Positions 1-10,175 are shown, counted from the first letter of the stretch. The stretch is DNA of 64,000 nucleotides from Myroides pelagicus (GCF_009711055.1 NZ_WMJY01000003.1:315-64314); one strand, 5' to 3'. Numbers and translations are program-made. Notes: generated from the sequence alone by a model not told the origin.

Positions 1-17
1 CTACTCAAATTAGTAAC

Positions 18-677
18 TTATTTCCTTCCCTGTAAAATCACATAAGGCCTAACTACATTATTACCCATTTTATCTTTTACCTCCTCATGATAGCGCCATA
101 ATTCAATACTCCTAAAACCAATATTAGTCATTAATCTAATCAACAAATCAATCTTATGATTATTAAAAATGTTTTCAACAACGAATGGTAGGGTCTCCGC
201 AAATTTTGGATCAACAAAAGACATAACAACAGAACCATCAGCCTTTAACACTCTATAGATTTCTTGTAAATATTTACTAGGTTGATCCCAAAAATAAATA
301 ACGTTAACACAAAAACAATGATTTAATATATTTGCTCCTAAATCTAGACAAGGCCCCGAATCCTTATATAAAAGACTAATTCTAAAATCCTCTCCTAACT
401 CCTTAACAACTTTAAGAGCTCCTTCGATCATAACCTGCGAAATCTCAAAACCAATATATTCAATATCACCTTGTTTTTTAAATAAATAATCGAGATGTTT
501 CGCATTTCCAAAACCAAATTCTAAAACCCTGTCCCCTGGCTCTAAATTAATTCTGTCAATTGTTTTATAAATCATATTAATGTTGGATTTAAACATAACA
601 TCACCTAATTTCTCACCCTCACTACCCGAAGGACATCTTAATTGCATAGCTAAATTAAAATTATCAACCTTACTCAT
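18..677 (-). CDS. Class I SAM-dependent methyltransferase
   Basis: A 219-residue protein with a class I methyltransferase motif I (VLEFGFGNA, about residues 51-59), followed by an acidic turn (EISQVM) and a post-motif loop with an exposed tyrosine/tryptophan segment. It probably transfers a methyl group from S-adenosylmethionine to a small molecule; the substrate cannot be read from the sequence. The frame stays open to 713, but a TAnnTTTG promoter box at 711-718 overlaps that longer start, so the Met at 677 is chosen. The gene stands alone, downstream of the ctlX terminator. Family call good, function unknown. Confidence 0.8.
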   Translation of the reverse strand: MSKVDNFNLAMQLRCPSGSEGEKLGDVMFKSNINMIYKTIDRINLEPGDRVLEFGFGNAKHLDYLFKKQGDIEYIGFEISQVMIEGALKVVKELGEDFRISLLYKDSGPCLDLGANILNHCFCVNVIYFWDQPSKYLQEIYRVLKADGSVVMSFVDPKFAETLPFVVENIFNNHKIDLLIRLMTNIGFRSIELWRYHEEVKDKMGNNVVRPYVILQGRK

Positions 678-691
678 CTTAATATCTAAAC

Positions 692-728
692 AATAAGCCC
701 TTAAGTGCGACAAACATAAGGGCTTATT
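692..728. repeat. 12-bp perfect inverted repeat spanning a promoter
   Basis: AATAAGCCCTTA at 692-703 is the exact reverse complement of 717-728, with a 13-nt spacer. The repeat covers the -7 box and probable transcription start of the methyltransferase gene. It could be an operator or a 5'-UTR hairpin. There is no T-run after it on the minus strand, so it does not look like a terminator. Confidence 0.5.
711..718 (-). promoter_or_regulatory. -7 promoter box for the methyltransferase gene
   Basis: Reads TATGTTTG on the minus strand, an exact match to the Bacteroidota TAnnTTTG box, 33 nt before the chosen start at 677. It lies inside a 12-bp inverted repeat (692-703 with 717-728). No clear -33 box seen. 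Confidence 0.5.
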
Positions 729-951
729 AACAAAAATAAACTAACAACTCACTAAACAACATAATAACTATTACATGTTTTAGCTAAACAAAATATATTT
801 ACAGTTAATAAACTGTACAATACCATATTTACCTCGTAATTAGGAAAACCTTAGTATTAGAAAATACTCATTAAACAGTACTCCTACAATTCTAAGACCA
901 AAGATATTCTTTATTTTTATTTAAACCAAATAAGATATATGGAATTTCATA
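719..951. other. AT-rich gap with no gene seen
   Basis: Between the methyltransferase promoter and the ctlX terminator no reading frame with protein-like composition is visible. Only a small palindrome was noticed (ACAGTT, 4-nt loop, AACTGT, near 811-826). Confidence 0.5.
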
Positions 952-981
952 AAAAAAGTGCAACATTACTGAAGCACTTTC
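952..981 (-). terminator. Terminator after ctlX
   Basis: Stem AAAGTGC (956-962) pairs with GCACTTT (975-981) with a 12-nt loop and is followed on the minus strand by a seven-T run. It lies 29 nt past the ctlX stop codon. Confidence 0.8.
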
Positions 982-1009
982 TAAATTATAAATGAAAAAT
1001 AATTTAAGC

Positions 1010-1951
1010 TTAATCCATAATTTTAGGTAAAAATACCTCCGCCATCATACAACGAGCACTACCTCCACCACAAGCCTCTATAGTGTCTAAACTACTATGC
1101 AAAATTGGACAGTGCTTTTCAATAGCTTCTACTTGTACATCCGTTAAACTATTAAAAGCTTGAGTAGACATAACTAAAAACAATTCATCATTATCTCCTT
1201 TAACCTGTAACATGTTGCCTGCAAAATTCTTAACTTGTTCTTCTGTAATAGTAATCACTTCTTTTCCCGAACTCTTCAACGCGTTTAAAACAGACTTTCT
1301 TTCTTGCTTATCATCAATACAGTCAGCGCATATGACTACAAAATTTTCAGCTAAACACATCATTACATTAGTATGATAAATATGTTTACGTTCACCATTT
1401 ACTGTCTGAAACGCCTCAAATATCACAGGATCATTTTCAAACTCCTCACAAAATTCAATTACCAAACCTTCATCTGCTCTAGGCGAAAGTGCACAATAAA
1501 CTTTTTCATTAACTCTATCTAATAATAAGCTACCTGTACCCTCTAAAAACAATTCATCATCTTCCGCAGAAGTATAATCCCAAATATCTGAAATTTCAAA
1601 CCCCTTTTCTTCTAATAAATCTAATATATCCTCTCTTCTTTCTGCCCTTCTATTTTCAGCAAACATCGGATAAAGAACCACTTCTCCTGATTCATGAAAA
1701 GAAATCCAATTATTAGGAAAGATACTATCAGGAGTATCTAGATCAATAGTATCATCTACAACAATTACATTAACGCCAACCGATCTAAGCTTTTCAACAA
1801 AGGTATCAAACTCATGCTGTGCCTTAACATTTACTGTAGCAGGAGTAGTATTATCTAAAACTTTTTGATAATAATTATTAACTGCTGTTTGTTCATTCAT
1901 ACGAAACGCAACTGGGCGAATCATTAAAATTGTATTAGTTGTCTGATTCAT
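1010..1951 (-). CDS. ctlX: Citrulline-utilisation-type hydrolase CtlX (amidinotransferase family)
   Basis: A 313-residue member of the arginine-deiminase/amidinotransferase superfamily, which acts on guanidine or ureido groups through a Cys/His/acid centre. Visible family landmarks are FPNNW (79-83), EGTGS (137-141), His193 in IYHTN and Cys301 in GSARC, the likely nucleophile. CtlX-type proteins have been linked to citrulline or arginine breakdown; the substrate here is inferred from similarity only. The gene ends in a clear terminator. A second, distantly related family member lies immediately upstream on the same strand, with an 11-nt gap, so the two are probably co-transcribed. Confidence 0.8.
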   Translation of the reverse strand: MNQTTNTILMIRPVAFRMNEQTAVNNYYQKVLDNTTPATVNVKAQHEFDTFVEKLRSVGVNVIVVDDTIDLDTPDSIFPNNWISFHESGEVVLYPMFAENRRAERREDILDLLEEKGFEISDIWDYTSAEDDELFLEGTGSLLLDRVNEKVYCALSPRADEGLVIEFCEEFENDPVIFEAFQTVNGERKHIYHTNVMMCLAENFVVICADCIDDKQERKSVLNALKSSGKEVITITEEQVKNFAGNMLQVKGDNDELFLVMSTQAFNSLTDVQVEAIEKHCPILHSSLDTIEACGGGSARCMMAEVFLPKIMD

Positions 1952-1962
1952 ATCTATATTAT

Positions 1963-2877
1963 TTAATCACGAATTAATGGTAAAGTAGAACACCTTAACA
2001 AACCTTCTTGTTTTGCAATCTCGTTATAAGAGACTTCCTCAACAGTAAAACCTCTATCAATCAACCAAGTATTTAACCTGGTAAAACTTCGTTCCGATAC
2101 AATTACGGTAGGAGAAATAGAAAACACGTTAGAATTCATATTATACATTTCCTCCCTATCGATATGAAACAAATTTTCAAAACCGAAAATATCAACTAAA
2201 CTATTATACTCACTCTCATTATAAAAACCATCCTTATAAATAATAGCCTTATCAAGTCCAATCGGCTGAAAACAGCAATCTAAATGCAAAGCATTATCCC
2301 TTGCTTCTGTATTAGACTTAACCAAATCGAAACTTAACACTTTTTTATTAGGAAATAAATCTTCAATAAACTTAACACCTGCCATATTAGTACGTGCAGT
2401 GATTTGCTCTTTATAATCATCTCTTTTATAGGTCCCAATGAATATATAGTCATTCCACACCATCACGTCACCTCCTTCAAAATGAACATCATCAGGAGCT
2501 GTAACGATACGATCTGGATCAATCTGATCAATAACTTCATGAATAGCAGTTAATTCACGATCGCGATCTGGTAATATATTTGCTTTAATAAACATATCAT
2601 CAATTACAAATCCAATATCACGAGTAAATATCTGATTATAATTATCTATTATTTCTGGACGAAATACCTTTATGTCATATTTCTGAAATACCTTATTCAC
2701 TTCATCCATTTCTGAAACCATATCAGCCTCAATAGGATAAGTTCCAGCTTTTATATGCTCTAAAGATTTTGGATCATAAGCTTCCTCAACTGTTGGAATT
2801 GGTCCATTACTGGTAGCTACACCAAGGACCACAGCCCGCAAACGAGCTGTTTCGTTTTTAATATTTAATTCTAACAT
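1963..2877 (-). CDS. Arginine deiminase / dimethylargininase-like amidinotransferase
   Basis: A 304-residue amidinotransferase-fold hydrolase. Landmarks are FTRDIG (84-89), EGGDV (134-138), His198 in LHLD and a C-terminal Cys296 in LRCSTLPL, matching the Cys-His-Glu/Asp centre of the superfamily. It could hydrolyse arginine, methylarginine or a related guanidine; the substrate is not determined. The frame is open to 2922, but a TATATTTG promoter box at 2895-2902 falls inside that extension, so the Met at 2877 is chosen. It pairs with ctlX downstream, suggesting a two-step guanidine/ureido pathway. Confidence 0.75.
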   Translation of the reverse strand: MLELNIKNETARLRAVVLGVATSNGPIPTVEEAYDPKSLEHIKAGTYPIEADMVSEMDEVNKVFQKYDIKVFRPEIIDNYNQIFTRDIGFVIDDMFIKANILPDRDRELTAIHEVIDQIDPDRIVTAPDDVHFEGGDVMVWNDYIFIGTYKRDDYKEQITARTNMAGVKFIEDLFPNKKVLSFDLVKSNTEARDNALHLDCCFQPIGLDKAIIYKDGFYNESEYNSLVDIFGFENLFHIDREEMYNMNSNVFSISPTVIVSERSFTRLNTWLIDRGFTVEEVSYNEIAKQEGLLRCSTLPLIRD

Positions 2878-2894
2878 ATCAAATGTGTTTTGCA

Positions 2895-2902
2895 CAAATA
2901 TA
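2895..2902 (-). promoter_or_regulatory. -7 promoter box for the amidinotransferase pair
   Basis: Minus-strand TATATTTG, 17 nt before the start codon at 2877. It argues against the longer open frame starting at 2922. Confidence 0.6.
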
Positions 2903-2948
2903 GTAAAACACAAGTAATACAACTACTACAGGCTTAGCATAAAAACAA

Positions 2949-2972
2949 AAAAGCTACACAAATGTAGCTTTT
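2949..2972. terminator. Terminator after citrate synthase
   Basis: A 10-bp perfect stem AAAAGCTACA (2949-2958) / TGTAGCTTTT (2963-2972) with loop CAAA. The T-rich minus-strand flank ends gltA transcription before the next promoter at 2895. Confidence 0.8.
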
Positions 2973-3000
2973 ATTTTCTTTTATTTTCTTTTATTATCTA

Positions 3001-4284
3001 TTATCTATTATCTATAGGAACGAATTCTCTCAAAGGTTCACCTACATAAACTTGACGCGGACGACCAATAGGCTCTTTATTAATTCTCATTTCTTTCCAT
3101 TGTGCAATCCAACCTGGAAGACGCCCAATTGCAAACATTACTGTAAACATTTCAGTAGGAATACCTAAAGCGCGATAAATGATACCTGAATAAAAGTCAA
3201 CATTTGGATATAAGTGTCTTTCTACAAAATATGGATCTTTTAATGCTGCTGCTTCTAATTTTTTTGCAATTTCTAATACTGGATCATCAACACCTAATTT
3301 TCCAAGTACATCATCAGCTGCTTTCTTAATAATACGAGCTCTTGGATCAAAATTCTTATAAACACGGTGACCAAAGCCCATCAAGCGGAATGGGTCTTCT
3401 TTATCTTTAGCTTTATTCAAATATTTTTCAACATCTCCACCATCATTCTGAATCGCTTCTAGCATTTCCAACACCGCTTGATTTGCACCTCCATGTAGTG
3501 GTCCCCATAGAGCAGAAACTCCTGCAGAGATTGATGCAAAAAGACCAGCATGAGAAGATCCTACAATACGTACTGTTGAAGTAGAACAATTCTGTTCATG
3601 ATCAGCATGTAGCACAAATAACTTATCGATTGCATTTTTAACTACTGGATCAATTTCGTAAGGTTGAGTTGGTATCGAAAACATCAATCTTAAAAAGTTA
3701 TCCACATAACTCTGTGTATTATCATAATAGTTAAGTGGGTATCCCTTAGCTTTCCTATATGTCCAAGTAGCAATTACTAAAAATTTACTCATTGTTTTAC
3801 AAACAGCCTCGTATAAATCCTTCTCACACTCTGCATTAACTACTTTCGGATTAAAAGCCGTTAGCGCACTAGTTAGAGAAGCTAATACACCCATTGGATG
3901 TGCAGTTTTTGGAAAACCATCTATGATATTTTTCATCTCTTCATCTACTAAAGAATACTTACGAATATCTTTCTCAAATAGTTCAATTTGCTCTTTAGTT
4001 GGTAATTCACCAAAAATAATTAAGTAAGCTACTTCTAAAAAATTTGATTTATTTGCAAGATCTTCAATTGAATATCCTCTATATCTTAAAATACCTTCTT
4101 CACCATCAAGATAAGTAATAGCACTTTTGCAAGAACCTGAGTTTTTATAACCTGGATCGTATGTAATAGCACCTGTTAAGGCACGTAATTTCAACACGTC
4201 AATAGCTACTTCATTTTCAGTACCTACAATTGTTGGAAATTCGTGTCTTTGGCCATCGACCTCTATATAAGCTGTTTTAGACAT
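3001..4284 (-). CDS. gltA: Citrate synthase
   Basis: A 427-residue type II citrate synthase that condenses acetyl-CoA with oxaloacetate to form citrate, the entry step of the TCA cycle, in the cytoplasm. The catalytic triad is visible: His264 in GPLHGGAN, His306 in MGFGHRVY and Asp363 in NVDFYSG. The HADHEQN segment (226-232) is also typical. The length matches the hexameric Gram-negative type. The stop codon sits in a short run of (TTATCTA) repeats. The gene is flanked by its own terminator and is separated from enolase by about 280 nt, so it is probably monocistronic. Confidence 0.96.
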   Translation of the reverse strand: MSKTAYIEVDGQRHEFPTIVGTENEVAIDVLKLRALTGAITYDPGYKNSGSCKSAITYLDGEEGILRYRGYSIEDLANKSNFLEVAYLIIFGELPTKEQIELFEKDIRKYSLVDEEMKNIIDGFPKTAHPMGVLASLTSALTAFNPKVVNAECEKDLYEAVCKTMSKFLVIATWTYRKAKGYPLNYYDNTQSYVDNFLRLMFSIPTQPYEIDPVVKNAIDKLFVLHADHEQNCSTSTVRIVGSSHAGLFASISAGVSALWGPLHGGANQAVLEMLEAIQNDGGDVEKYLNKAKDKEDPFRLMGFGHRVYKNFDPRARIIKKAADDVLGKLGVDDPVLEIAKKLEAAALKDPYFVERHLYPNVDFYSGIIYRALGIPTEMFTVMFAIGRLPGWIAQWKEMRINKEPIGRPRQVYVGEPLREFVPIDNR

Positions 4285-4523
4285 ATTTTGTTTTTTTTAT
4301 TTTTTTACTAGTTTCTTAAAATCCTAACGTTTTATGCTTTCAAAACGATTTCAGTAGGAAAGGTAAGAATTAATATGCATACATACAAGTTAAATTAATA
4401 GAGAAAAACAATATAAAAACATTAATACAATCCTTTCACAATCATATTACCCTTATAAAAAAAACATAATAGTGCAAATAGCAAATTCGTAACAAAATAC
4501 CTAAAAACATAAATAAAAAAAAA

Positions 4524-4546
4524 CAGCCCTAATATAATTAGAGCTG
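4524..4546 (-). terminator. Terminator after enolase
   Basis: Stem CAGCTCTAAT / ATTAGGGCTG (one U-G pair) with a 3-nt loop, followed on the minus strand by nine T residues. It lies just past the eno stop codon. Confidence 0.85.
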
Positions 4547-4565
4547 CTTTATGGCAATCAAAACA

Positions 4566-5876
<1,311 letters not shown>

Positions 5877-5886
5877 TTAGTATAAA

Positions 5887-5894
5887 CAAATTTA
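5887..5894 (-). promoter_or_regulatory. -7 promoter box for eno
   Basis: Minus-strand TAAATTTG, an exact TAnnTTTG match, 31 nt before the enolase start. No convincing -33 TTG was found. Confidence 0.5.
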
Positions 5895-5948
5895 CGAATA
5901 AAAAACCACCTAAACGTATCCGATAATCTTTATCACACTTAAATATAC

Positions 5949-5982
5949 TAAAAAAGTAGCTAATAGTTAGCTACTCTTTTTT
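5949..5982 (-). terminator. Terminator overlapping the carA stop
   Basis: Stem AGTAGCTAA (5955-5963) / TTAGCTACT (5967-5975) with flanking A and T runs. It overlaps the last codons of carA and is followed by TTTTTT on the minus strand. Confidence 0.8.
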
Positions 5983-7083
5983 ACCCATATTTGAAACAAA
6001 CTGATCAAACAAATATCTAGAATCGTGTGGCCCTGGAGAAGACTCTGGATGATATTGAACTGAAAAAACATCCTTATCTTTCATTTGCATACCAGCAACT
6101 GTACCATCATTCAAGTGCAAATGTGAAATCTCAAACTCAGCATGCTCTAAAACATCTTCTTTAATCACAGCAAAACCATGATTTTGAGAAGTTATCTCTC
6201 CTTTACCACTAATAGTATTTAAAATAGGATGATTAACTCCTCTATGACCACTAAACATCTTGAATGTATTAATACCTTTAGATAGACCAATCAATTGATG
6301 TCCTAAACAAATACCAAAAACTGGCAAATCACCCCCTAGAATAGACTCGACAACTGGAAGTACACCTAATTTACCTAAAGCGCTTGGGTCACCAGGTCCA
6401 TTAGACAAAAATATACCATCAGGGTTAAATGCTAATAATTCCTCATAAGAGCTATTATATGGAAACACTTTGACATAACAATCTCTTTCAGCTAAACATC
6501 TTAAAATATTAGTTTTAATACCGAAATCTAAAGCTGATACTTTATAAGTTGCATTCTCGTCACCAAAAAAGTAAGCCTCTTTAGTTGAAACCTTTGATGC
6601 TAACTCTAACCCATCCATACTAGGAACTTCCTTAACAAGTTCTCTTAGCTCATCTATTGGTTTACCATCAGTTGAAATTACAGCATTCATTGCACCATTA
6701 TCTCGAATATAAGCTGTCAACGCACGAGTATCGACATCAGATATTGCAACTAACTGATGTTTATCTAAATAATCAAATAAATCAGATTCAGAATTTGCAC
6801 GAGAATGATTATAACTAAAATTCTTACAAACTAATCCAGCAATCTTGATTCCATCTGAATCAACTTCATCAACATTTACACCATAATTCCCTATATGAGC
6901 AGTTGTAGACAACATAATCTGACCATAATATGACGGATCTGTGAATATTTCTTGATATCCTGTCATTCCAGTATTAAAACAAATCTCACCATAAGCAGTA
7001 CCCTTAATACCTACAGATTTACCATAGAAAACTGTTCCGTCCTTTAGCACTATTACAGCAGTGTCTCTTTGATTATATTCCAT
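5971..7083 (-). CDS. carA: Carbamoyl-phosphate synthase small (glutaminase) subunit
   Basis: A 370-residue glutamine amidotransferase subunit. It releases ammonia from glutamine and passes it to CarB, giving carbamoyl phosphate for pyrimidine and arginine synthesis. The N-terminal CPSase small-chain domain (about 1-140) is followed by a class I amidotransferase domain with Cys259 in GICLGHQL and His345/Glu347 in QYHPES, the catalytic triad. No carB lies next to it in this window. A -7 box at 7115-7122 and a terminator overlapping its stop suggest a single-gene transcript. Confidence 0.96.
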   Translation of the reverse strand: MEYNQRDTAVIVLKDGTVFYGKSVGIKGTAYGEICFNTGMTGYQEIFTDPSYYGQIMLSTTAHIGNYGVNVDEVDSDGIKIAGLVCKNFSYNHSRANSESDLFDYLDKHQLVAISDVDTRALTAYIRDNGAMNAVISTDGKPIDELRELVKEVPSMDGLELASKVSTKEAYFFGDENATYKVSALDFGIKTNILRCLAERDCYVKVFPYNSSYEELLAFNPDGIFLSNGPGDPSALGKLGVLPVVESILGGDLPVFGICLGHQLIGLSKGINTFKMFSGHRGVNHPILNTISGKGEITSQNHGFAVIKEDVLEHAEFEISHLHLNDGTVAGMQMKDKDVFSVQYHPESSPGPHDSRYLFDQFVSNMGKKE

Positions 7084-7114
7084 TATTTAAAAATTAGTTG
7101 TATTGAAATTTCGA

Positions 7115-7122
7115 CAAAAATA
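7115..7122 (-). promoter_or_regulatory. -7 promoter box for carA
   Basis: Minus-strand TATTTTTG, 31 nt upstream of the carA start and just past the rplQ terminator. This shows carA need not depend on ribosomal-operon read-through. Confidence 0.55.
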
Positions 7123-7130
7123 AAACAAAA

Positions 7131-7161
7131 AAAAAGACATTCTAAAAAAGAATGTCTTTTT
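7131..7161 (-). terminator. Terminator of the ribosomal supercluster (after rplQ)
   Basis: Stem AAAAAGACATTC (7131-7142) / GAATGTCTTTTT (7150-7161) with a 7-nt loop, followed on the minus strand by T-rich sequence. It marks the end of the long str-S10-spc-alpha transcript, 31 nt after the rplQ stop. Confidence 0.9.
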
Positions 7162-7192
7162 ATATTATAATTTACAATATGTAATTACAGGA

Positions 7193-7666
7193 TTACTCAT
7201 TAACTTGAGTATCAGTAGATTCACTTACAGAAGCTTCAGCTTCAGAAACTTTCTTTTTACCTCTACGAGTAGATTTTTTAGCCTCTTTTTTAGCTACATT
7301 GTATAGCTCGTTAAAGTCTACTAACTCAATCATAGCCATATCAGCGTTATCTCCTAAACGGTTACCCAATTTGATTATACGAGTATAACCACCTGGACGA
7401 TCACCAACTTTAACAGCAACTTCTCTGAATAACTCAGTAACTGCTTCTTTTTGTCTTAAGTAAGAAAAAACAACACGACGATTATGAGTATCGTCTGTTT
7501 TAGCTTTAGTTACTAATGGCTCAATATACTGTTTTAAAGCTTTAGCTTTTGCAACAGTAGTATTTATACGCTTGTGCTCGATTAAAGAACAAGCCATATT
7601 AGCTAACATAGAATTCCTATGACCAGCTTTTCTACCTAAATGATTTATTTTTTTTCCGTGTCTCAT
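7193..7666 (-). CDS. rplQ: 50S ribosomal protein L17
   Basis: L17 assembles on 23S rRNA near the polypeptide exit tunnel. The core ([21 protein letters not shown], then the [12 protein letters not shown] and RPGGYTRI segments) is standard. At 157 residues it is longer than the 127-residue E. coli protein, with a lysine-rich then acidic/serine tail after about residue 125, a common form in Bacteroidota. It is the last gene of the alpha-operon block, after rpoA, and is followed by a strong terminator. Confidence 0.96.
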   Translation of the reverse strand: MRHGKKINHLGRKAGHRNSMLANMACSLIEHKRINTTVAKAKALKQYIEPLVTKAKTDDTHNRRVVFSYLRQKEAVTELFREVAVKVGDRPGGYTRIIKLGNRLGDNADMAMIELVDFNELYNVAKKEAKKSTRRGKKKVSEAEASVSESTDTQVNE

Positions 7667-7697
7667 TACTTTCTAGAATTTAGACTTAAAGCCTAGA

Positions 7698-8690
7698 TTA
7701 TTCTTTATCTAATTTGTATTTTGATAGATCCATACCAAAATTCAGTCCTTTTACAGCAACAAGTTCTTCTAATTCAGAAAGAGATTTTTTACCAAAATTT
7801 CTAAACTTCATTAAATCATTCTTGTTGAAAGAAACTAAATCTCCTAATGTATCTACTTCAGCCGCTTTCAAACAATTTAATGCTCGAACTGAAAGATCTA
7901 AATCTACCAATTTAGTTTTTAGAAGCTGTCTCATATGTAATGATTCTTCATCATACGACTCAGTTTGAGCGATTTCATCAGCCTCTAAAGTAATTCTTTC
8001 ATCAGAGAACAGCATAAAGTGATGAATCAACGTCTTTGCTGCCTCAGTTAGAGCATCTTTTGGATGAATTGAACCATCTGTAACAATATCAAAAACTAAC
8101 TTTTCGTAGTCAGTTTTTTGTTCTACACGATAGTTTTCAATAGCATACTTAACATTCTTAACTGGAGTATATATAGAATCCGTAAAGATAGTTCCGATAG
8201 GTGCATTTGGCTTTCTATTCTCTTCAGCAGCAACATATCCTCTTCCTTTTTCGATAGTAAGATCTAAAGTAATAGACACATTAGCATCAAGGTTACAAAT
8301 TACTAAATCCGGATTAAGAACTTGAAAACTAGAAATAAATTTTTGAAAATCACCAGCTGTCATTTGTTCCTTACCAGAGAAAGAGATACTAACATTTTCG
8401 TTATCAACATCTTCAATTTGACGCTTGAAACGAACTTGCTTTAAGTTAAGAATGATTTCTGTTACATCCTCAACAACACCTGCTATAGTAGAAAACTCAT
8501 GATCTACACCTTCTATACGAACTGAAGTAATTGCATATCCTTCAAGTGAAGATAGAAGAACTCTTCTTAATGCATTACCAATTGTCAATCCATATCCCGG
8601 TTCCAAAGGTCTAAATTCGAATTTACCTTTAAAATCGGTCGAATCAATCATGATAACTTTATCGGGCTTTTGAAAATTAAATATTGCCAT
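7698..8690 (-). CDS. rpoA: DNA-directed RNA polymerase alpha subunit
   Basis: A 330-residue alpha subunit: an N-terminal dimerisation domain (to about 230), with the [19 protein letters not shown] block, which nucleates core polymerase assembly; a linker; and a C-terminal domain with [19 protein letters not shown] and the [11 protein letters not shown] helix that contacts UP elements and activators. It is embedded between rpsD and rplQ, as in most bacterial alpha operons. Intact at the family's usual length. Confidence 0.98.
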   Translation of the reverse strand: MAIFNFQKPDKVIMIDSTDFKGKFEFRPLEPGYGLTIGNALRRVLLSSLEGYAITSVRIEGVDHEFSTIAGVVEDVTEIILNLKQVRFKRQIEDVDNENVSISFSGKEQMTAGDFQKFISSFQVLNPDLVICNLDANVSITLDLTIEKGRGYVAAEENRKPNAPIGTIFTDSIYTPVKNVKYAIENYRVEQKTDYEKLVFDIVTDGSIHPKDALTEAAKTLIHHFMLFSDERITLEADEIAQTESYDEESLHMRQLLKTKLVDLDLSVRALNCLKAAEVDTLGDLVSFNKNDLMKFRNFGKKSLSELEELVAVKGLNFGMDLSKYKLDKE

Positions 8691-8715
8691 ATTTGTTTCG
8701 ACTGAAAGTCAATTA

Positions 8716-9321
8716 TTATTTGTTGTACAACTCTACGATTAACTGTTCTTTAATGTTTTCAGGAATTTGAAGTCTTTGAGGCACAGAAACGAAAGTACCT
8801 TCTAAAGTTTCAGTATTCCATGTAATCCATTCATAAACAGCACTAGAATTAGATAACGAACGTTCGATAATTTCTAGAGTTTTTGATTTCTCACGAACTG
8901 CAACTTTATCACCAGGTTTTAGTTGATAAGAAGGAATATTTACTAACTCCCCATTAACAGTAATGTGTCTATGAGAAACAACTTGACGTGCAGCACGACG
9001 TGAAGGTGCAATACCCATTCTGAATACAACATTGTCTAATCTAGACTCACATAATTGTATCAAAACTTCACCTGTCACTCCACGAGCAGCAGCAGCTTTC
9101 TTATATAAATTACGGAATTGTTTTTCTAAAATACCATAAGTATATTTAGCTTTTTGTTTCTCCATTAACTGGATAGCATATTCAGATTTTTTACCTCTCT
9201 TCTTTGCTAAACCATGTTGCCCTGGAGGGTAATTTCTTTTTTCAAAAGATTTATCATCTCCGAAAATAGCTTCGCCGAACTTACGAGCGATTTTTGTTTG
9301 TGGACCAGTATATCTTGCCAT
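8716..9321 (-). CDS. rpsD: 30S ribosomal protein S4
   Basis: A 201-residue primary 16S rRNA-binding protein that starts 30S assembly and, in E. coli and firmicutes, represses its own operon. The N-terminus lacks the zinc-binding cysteine cluster of some S4 proteins (the C-minus form). The S4 RNA-binding domain ([22 protein letters not shown], then HRHITVNG) is clear. The 84-nt gap before it carries a long hairpin followed by a U-run, suggesting that rpsD and the genes after it can be controlled by an attenuator. Confidence 0.97.
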   Translation of the reverse strand: MARYTGPQTKIARKFGEAIFGDDKSFEKRNYPPGQHGLAKKRGKKSEYAIQLMEKQKAKYTYGILEKQFRNLYKKAAAARGVTGEVLIQLCESRLDNVVFRMGIAPSRRAARQVVSHRHITVNGELVNIPSYQLKPGDKVAVREKSKTLEIIERSLSNSSAVYEWITWNTETLEGTFVSVPQRLQIPENIKEQLIVELYNK

Positions 9322-9335
9322 TTCTAAAAATTAAA

Positions 9336-9391
9336 AAAGGTAGGGATTATGAATTCAGGTCACTTTCCTCCGATAATCTATTCCTACCTTT
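9336..9391 (-). promoter_or_regulatory. Candidate rpsD leader / attenuator hairpin
   Basis: In the rpsK-rpsD gap the minus-strand RNA folds with AAAGGTAGG (9391-9383), a 4-nt AATA bulge and GATTAT (9378-9373), pairing with ATAATC (9350-9345) and CCTACCTTT (9344-9336). That is 15 base pairs with a 22-nt loop, directly followed by a run of U residues just before the rpsD start. The form is that of an intrinsic terminator inside an operon, so conditional termination or a ribosomal-protein-binding leader is inferred. S4 is the obvious candidate ligand, since it autoregulates elsewhere. Confidence 0.55.
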
Positions 9392-9405
9392 GGTTATACT
9401 ATAAA

Positions 9406-9789
9406 TTAAACTCTTCTTCTCTTTGGAGGACGACATCCGTTGTGAGGAATTGGAGTAATATCAATAATTTCCGTTACTTCGATTCCTCCATTATGTAATG
9501 ATCTGATAGCAGATTCTCTACCGTTTCCAGGTCCCTTTACATAAACTTTTACTTTTTTCAATCCTGCCTCAAGTGCAACTTTACCGCAATCTTCTGCAGC
9601 CATTTGAGCAGCATAAGGAGTGTTCTTTTTAGAACCTCTGAACCCCATTTTTCCTGCTGATGACCAAGAAATTACTTCTCCTTTTTTGTTTGTAAGAGAA
9701 ATAATGATATTGTTAAACGTCGCATTAATATGAGCCTCACCTGTTGCTTCAACAAGTACTTTACGTTTTTTTGTATTCGCTTTAGCCAT
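9406..9789 (-). CDS. rpsK: 30S ribosomal protein S11
   Basis: S11 forms part of the 30S platform near the E-site mRNA. At 127 residues it has the family's [18 protein letters not shown] start, the [12 protein letters not shown] block and the C-terminal [13 protein letters not shown] tail. It sits 11 nt after rpsM. The longer gap on its downstream side holds the attenuator-like hairpin before rpsD. Confidence 0.97.
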   Translation of the reverse strand: MAKANTKKRKVLVEATGEAHINATFNNIIISLTNKKGEVISWSSAGKMGFRGSKKNTPYAAQMAAEDCGKVALEAGLKKVKVYVKGPGNGRESAIRSLHNGGIEVTEIIDITPIPHNGCRPPKRRRV

Positions 9790-9800
9790 ATTACTACTTA

Positions 9801-10175
9801 TTATTTAGTTGCTTTTTTCTTGTTAGCAACTGTTTTTCTTTTACCTTTTCTAGTTCTAGAGTTATTCTTAGTTCTTTGTCCTCTTAATGGAAGACCAACT
9901 CTATGACGAATTCCTCTATTACATCCGATATCCATCAAACGTTTGATGTTTAATGAAATCTCAGATCTTAATTCACCTTCGATAGTGTACTGAGCTACAG
10001 CTTCACGAATTGCTCCGATCTCTTCGTCGTTCCATTCTGAAACTTTCTTATCTTCGCTAACGTTTGCTCTTTCAAGAATTTCTTTTGCTCTGCTTGAACC
10101 AATTCCGAAGATATAAGTTAAAGCAATAATTCCTCTTTTGTGTTTAGGTATATCTACCCCTGCGATTCTTGCCAT
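9801..10175 (-). CDS. rpsM: 30S ribosomal protein S13
   Basis: S13 sits on the 30S head and contacts the P-site tRNA and the 50S subunit (bridge B1). The 124-residue chain begins [15 protein letters not shown], contains the helix-two-turn-helix segment [14 protein letters not shown] and ends in the basic tail [14 protein letters not shown] that reaches the P site. It starts 2 nt after the rpmJ stop. Confidence 0.97.
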   Translation of the reverse strand: MARIAGVDIPKHKRGIIALTYIFGIGSSRAKEILERANVSEDKKVSEWNDEEIGAIREAVAQYTIEGELRSEISLNIKRLMDIGCNRGIRHRVGLPLRGQRTKNNSRTRKGKRKTVANKKKATK

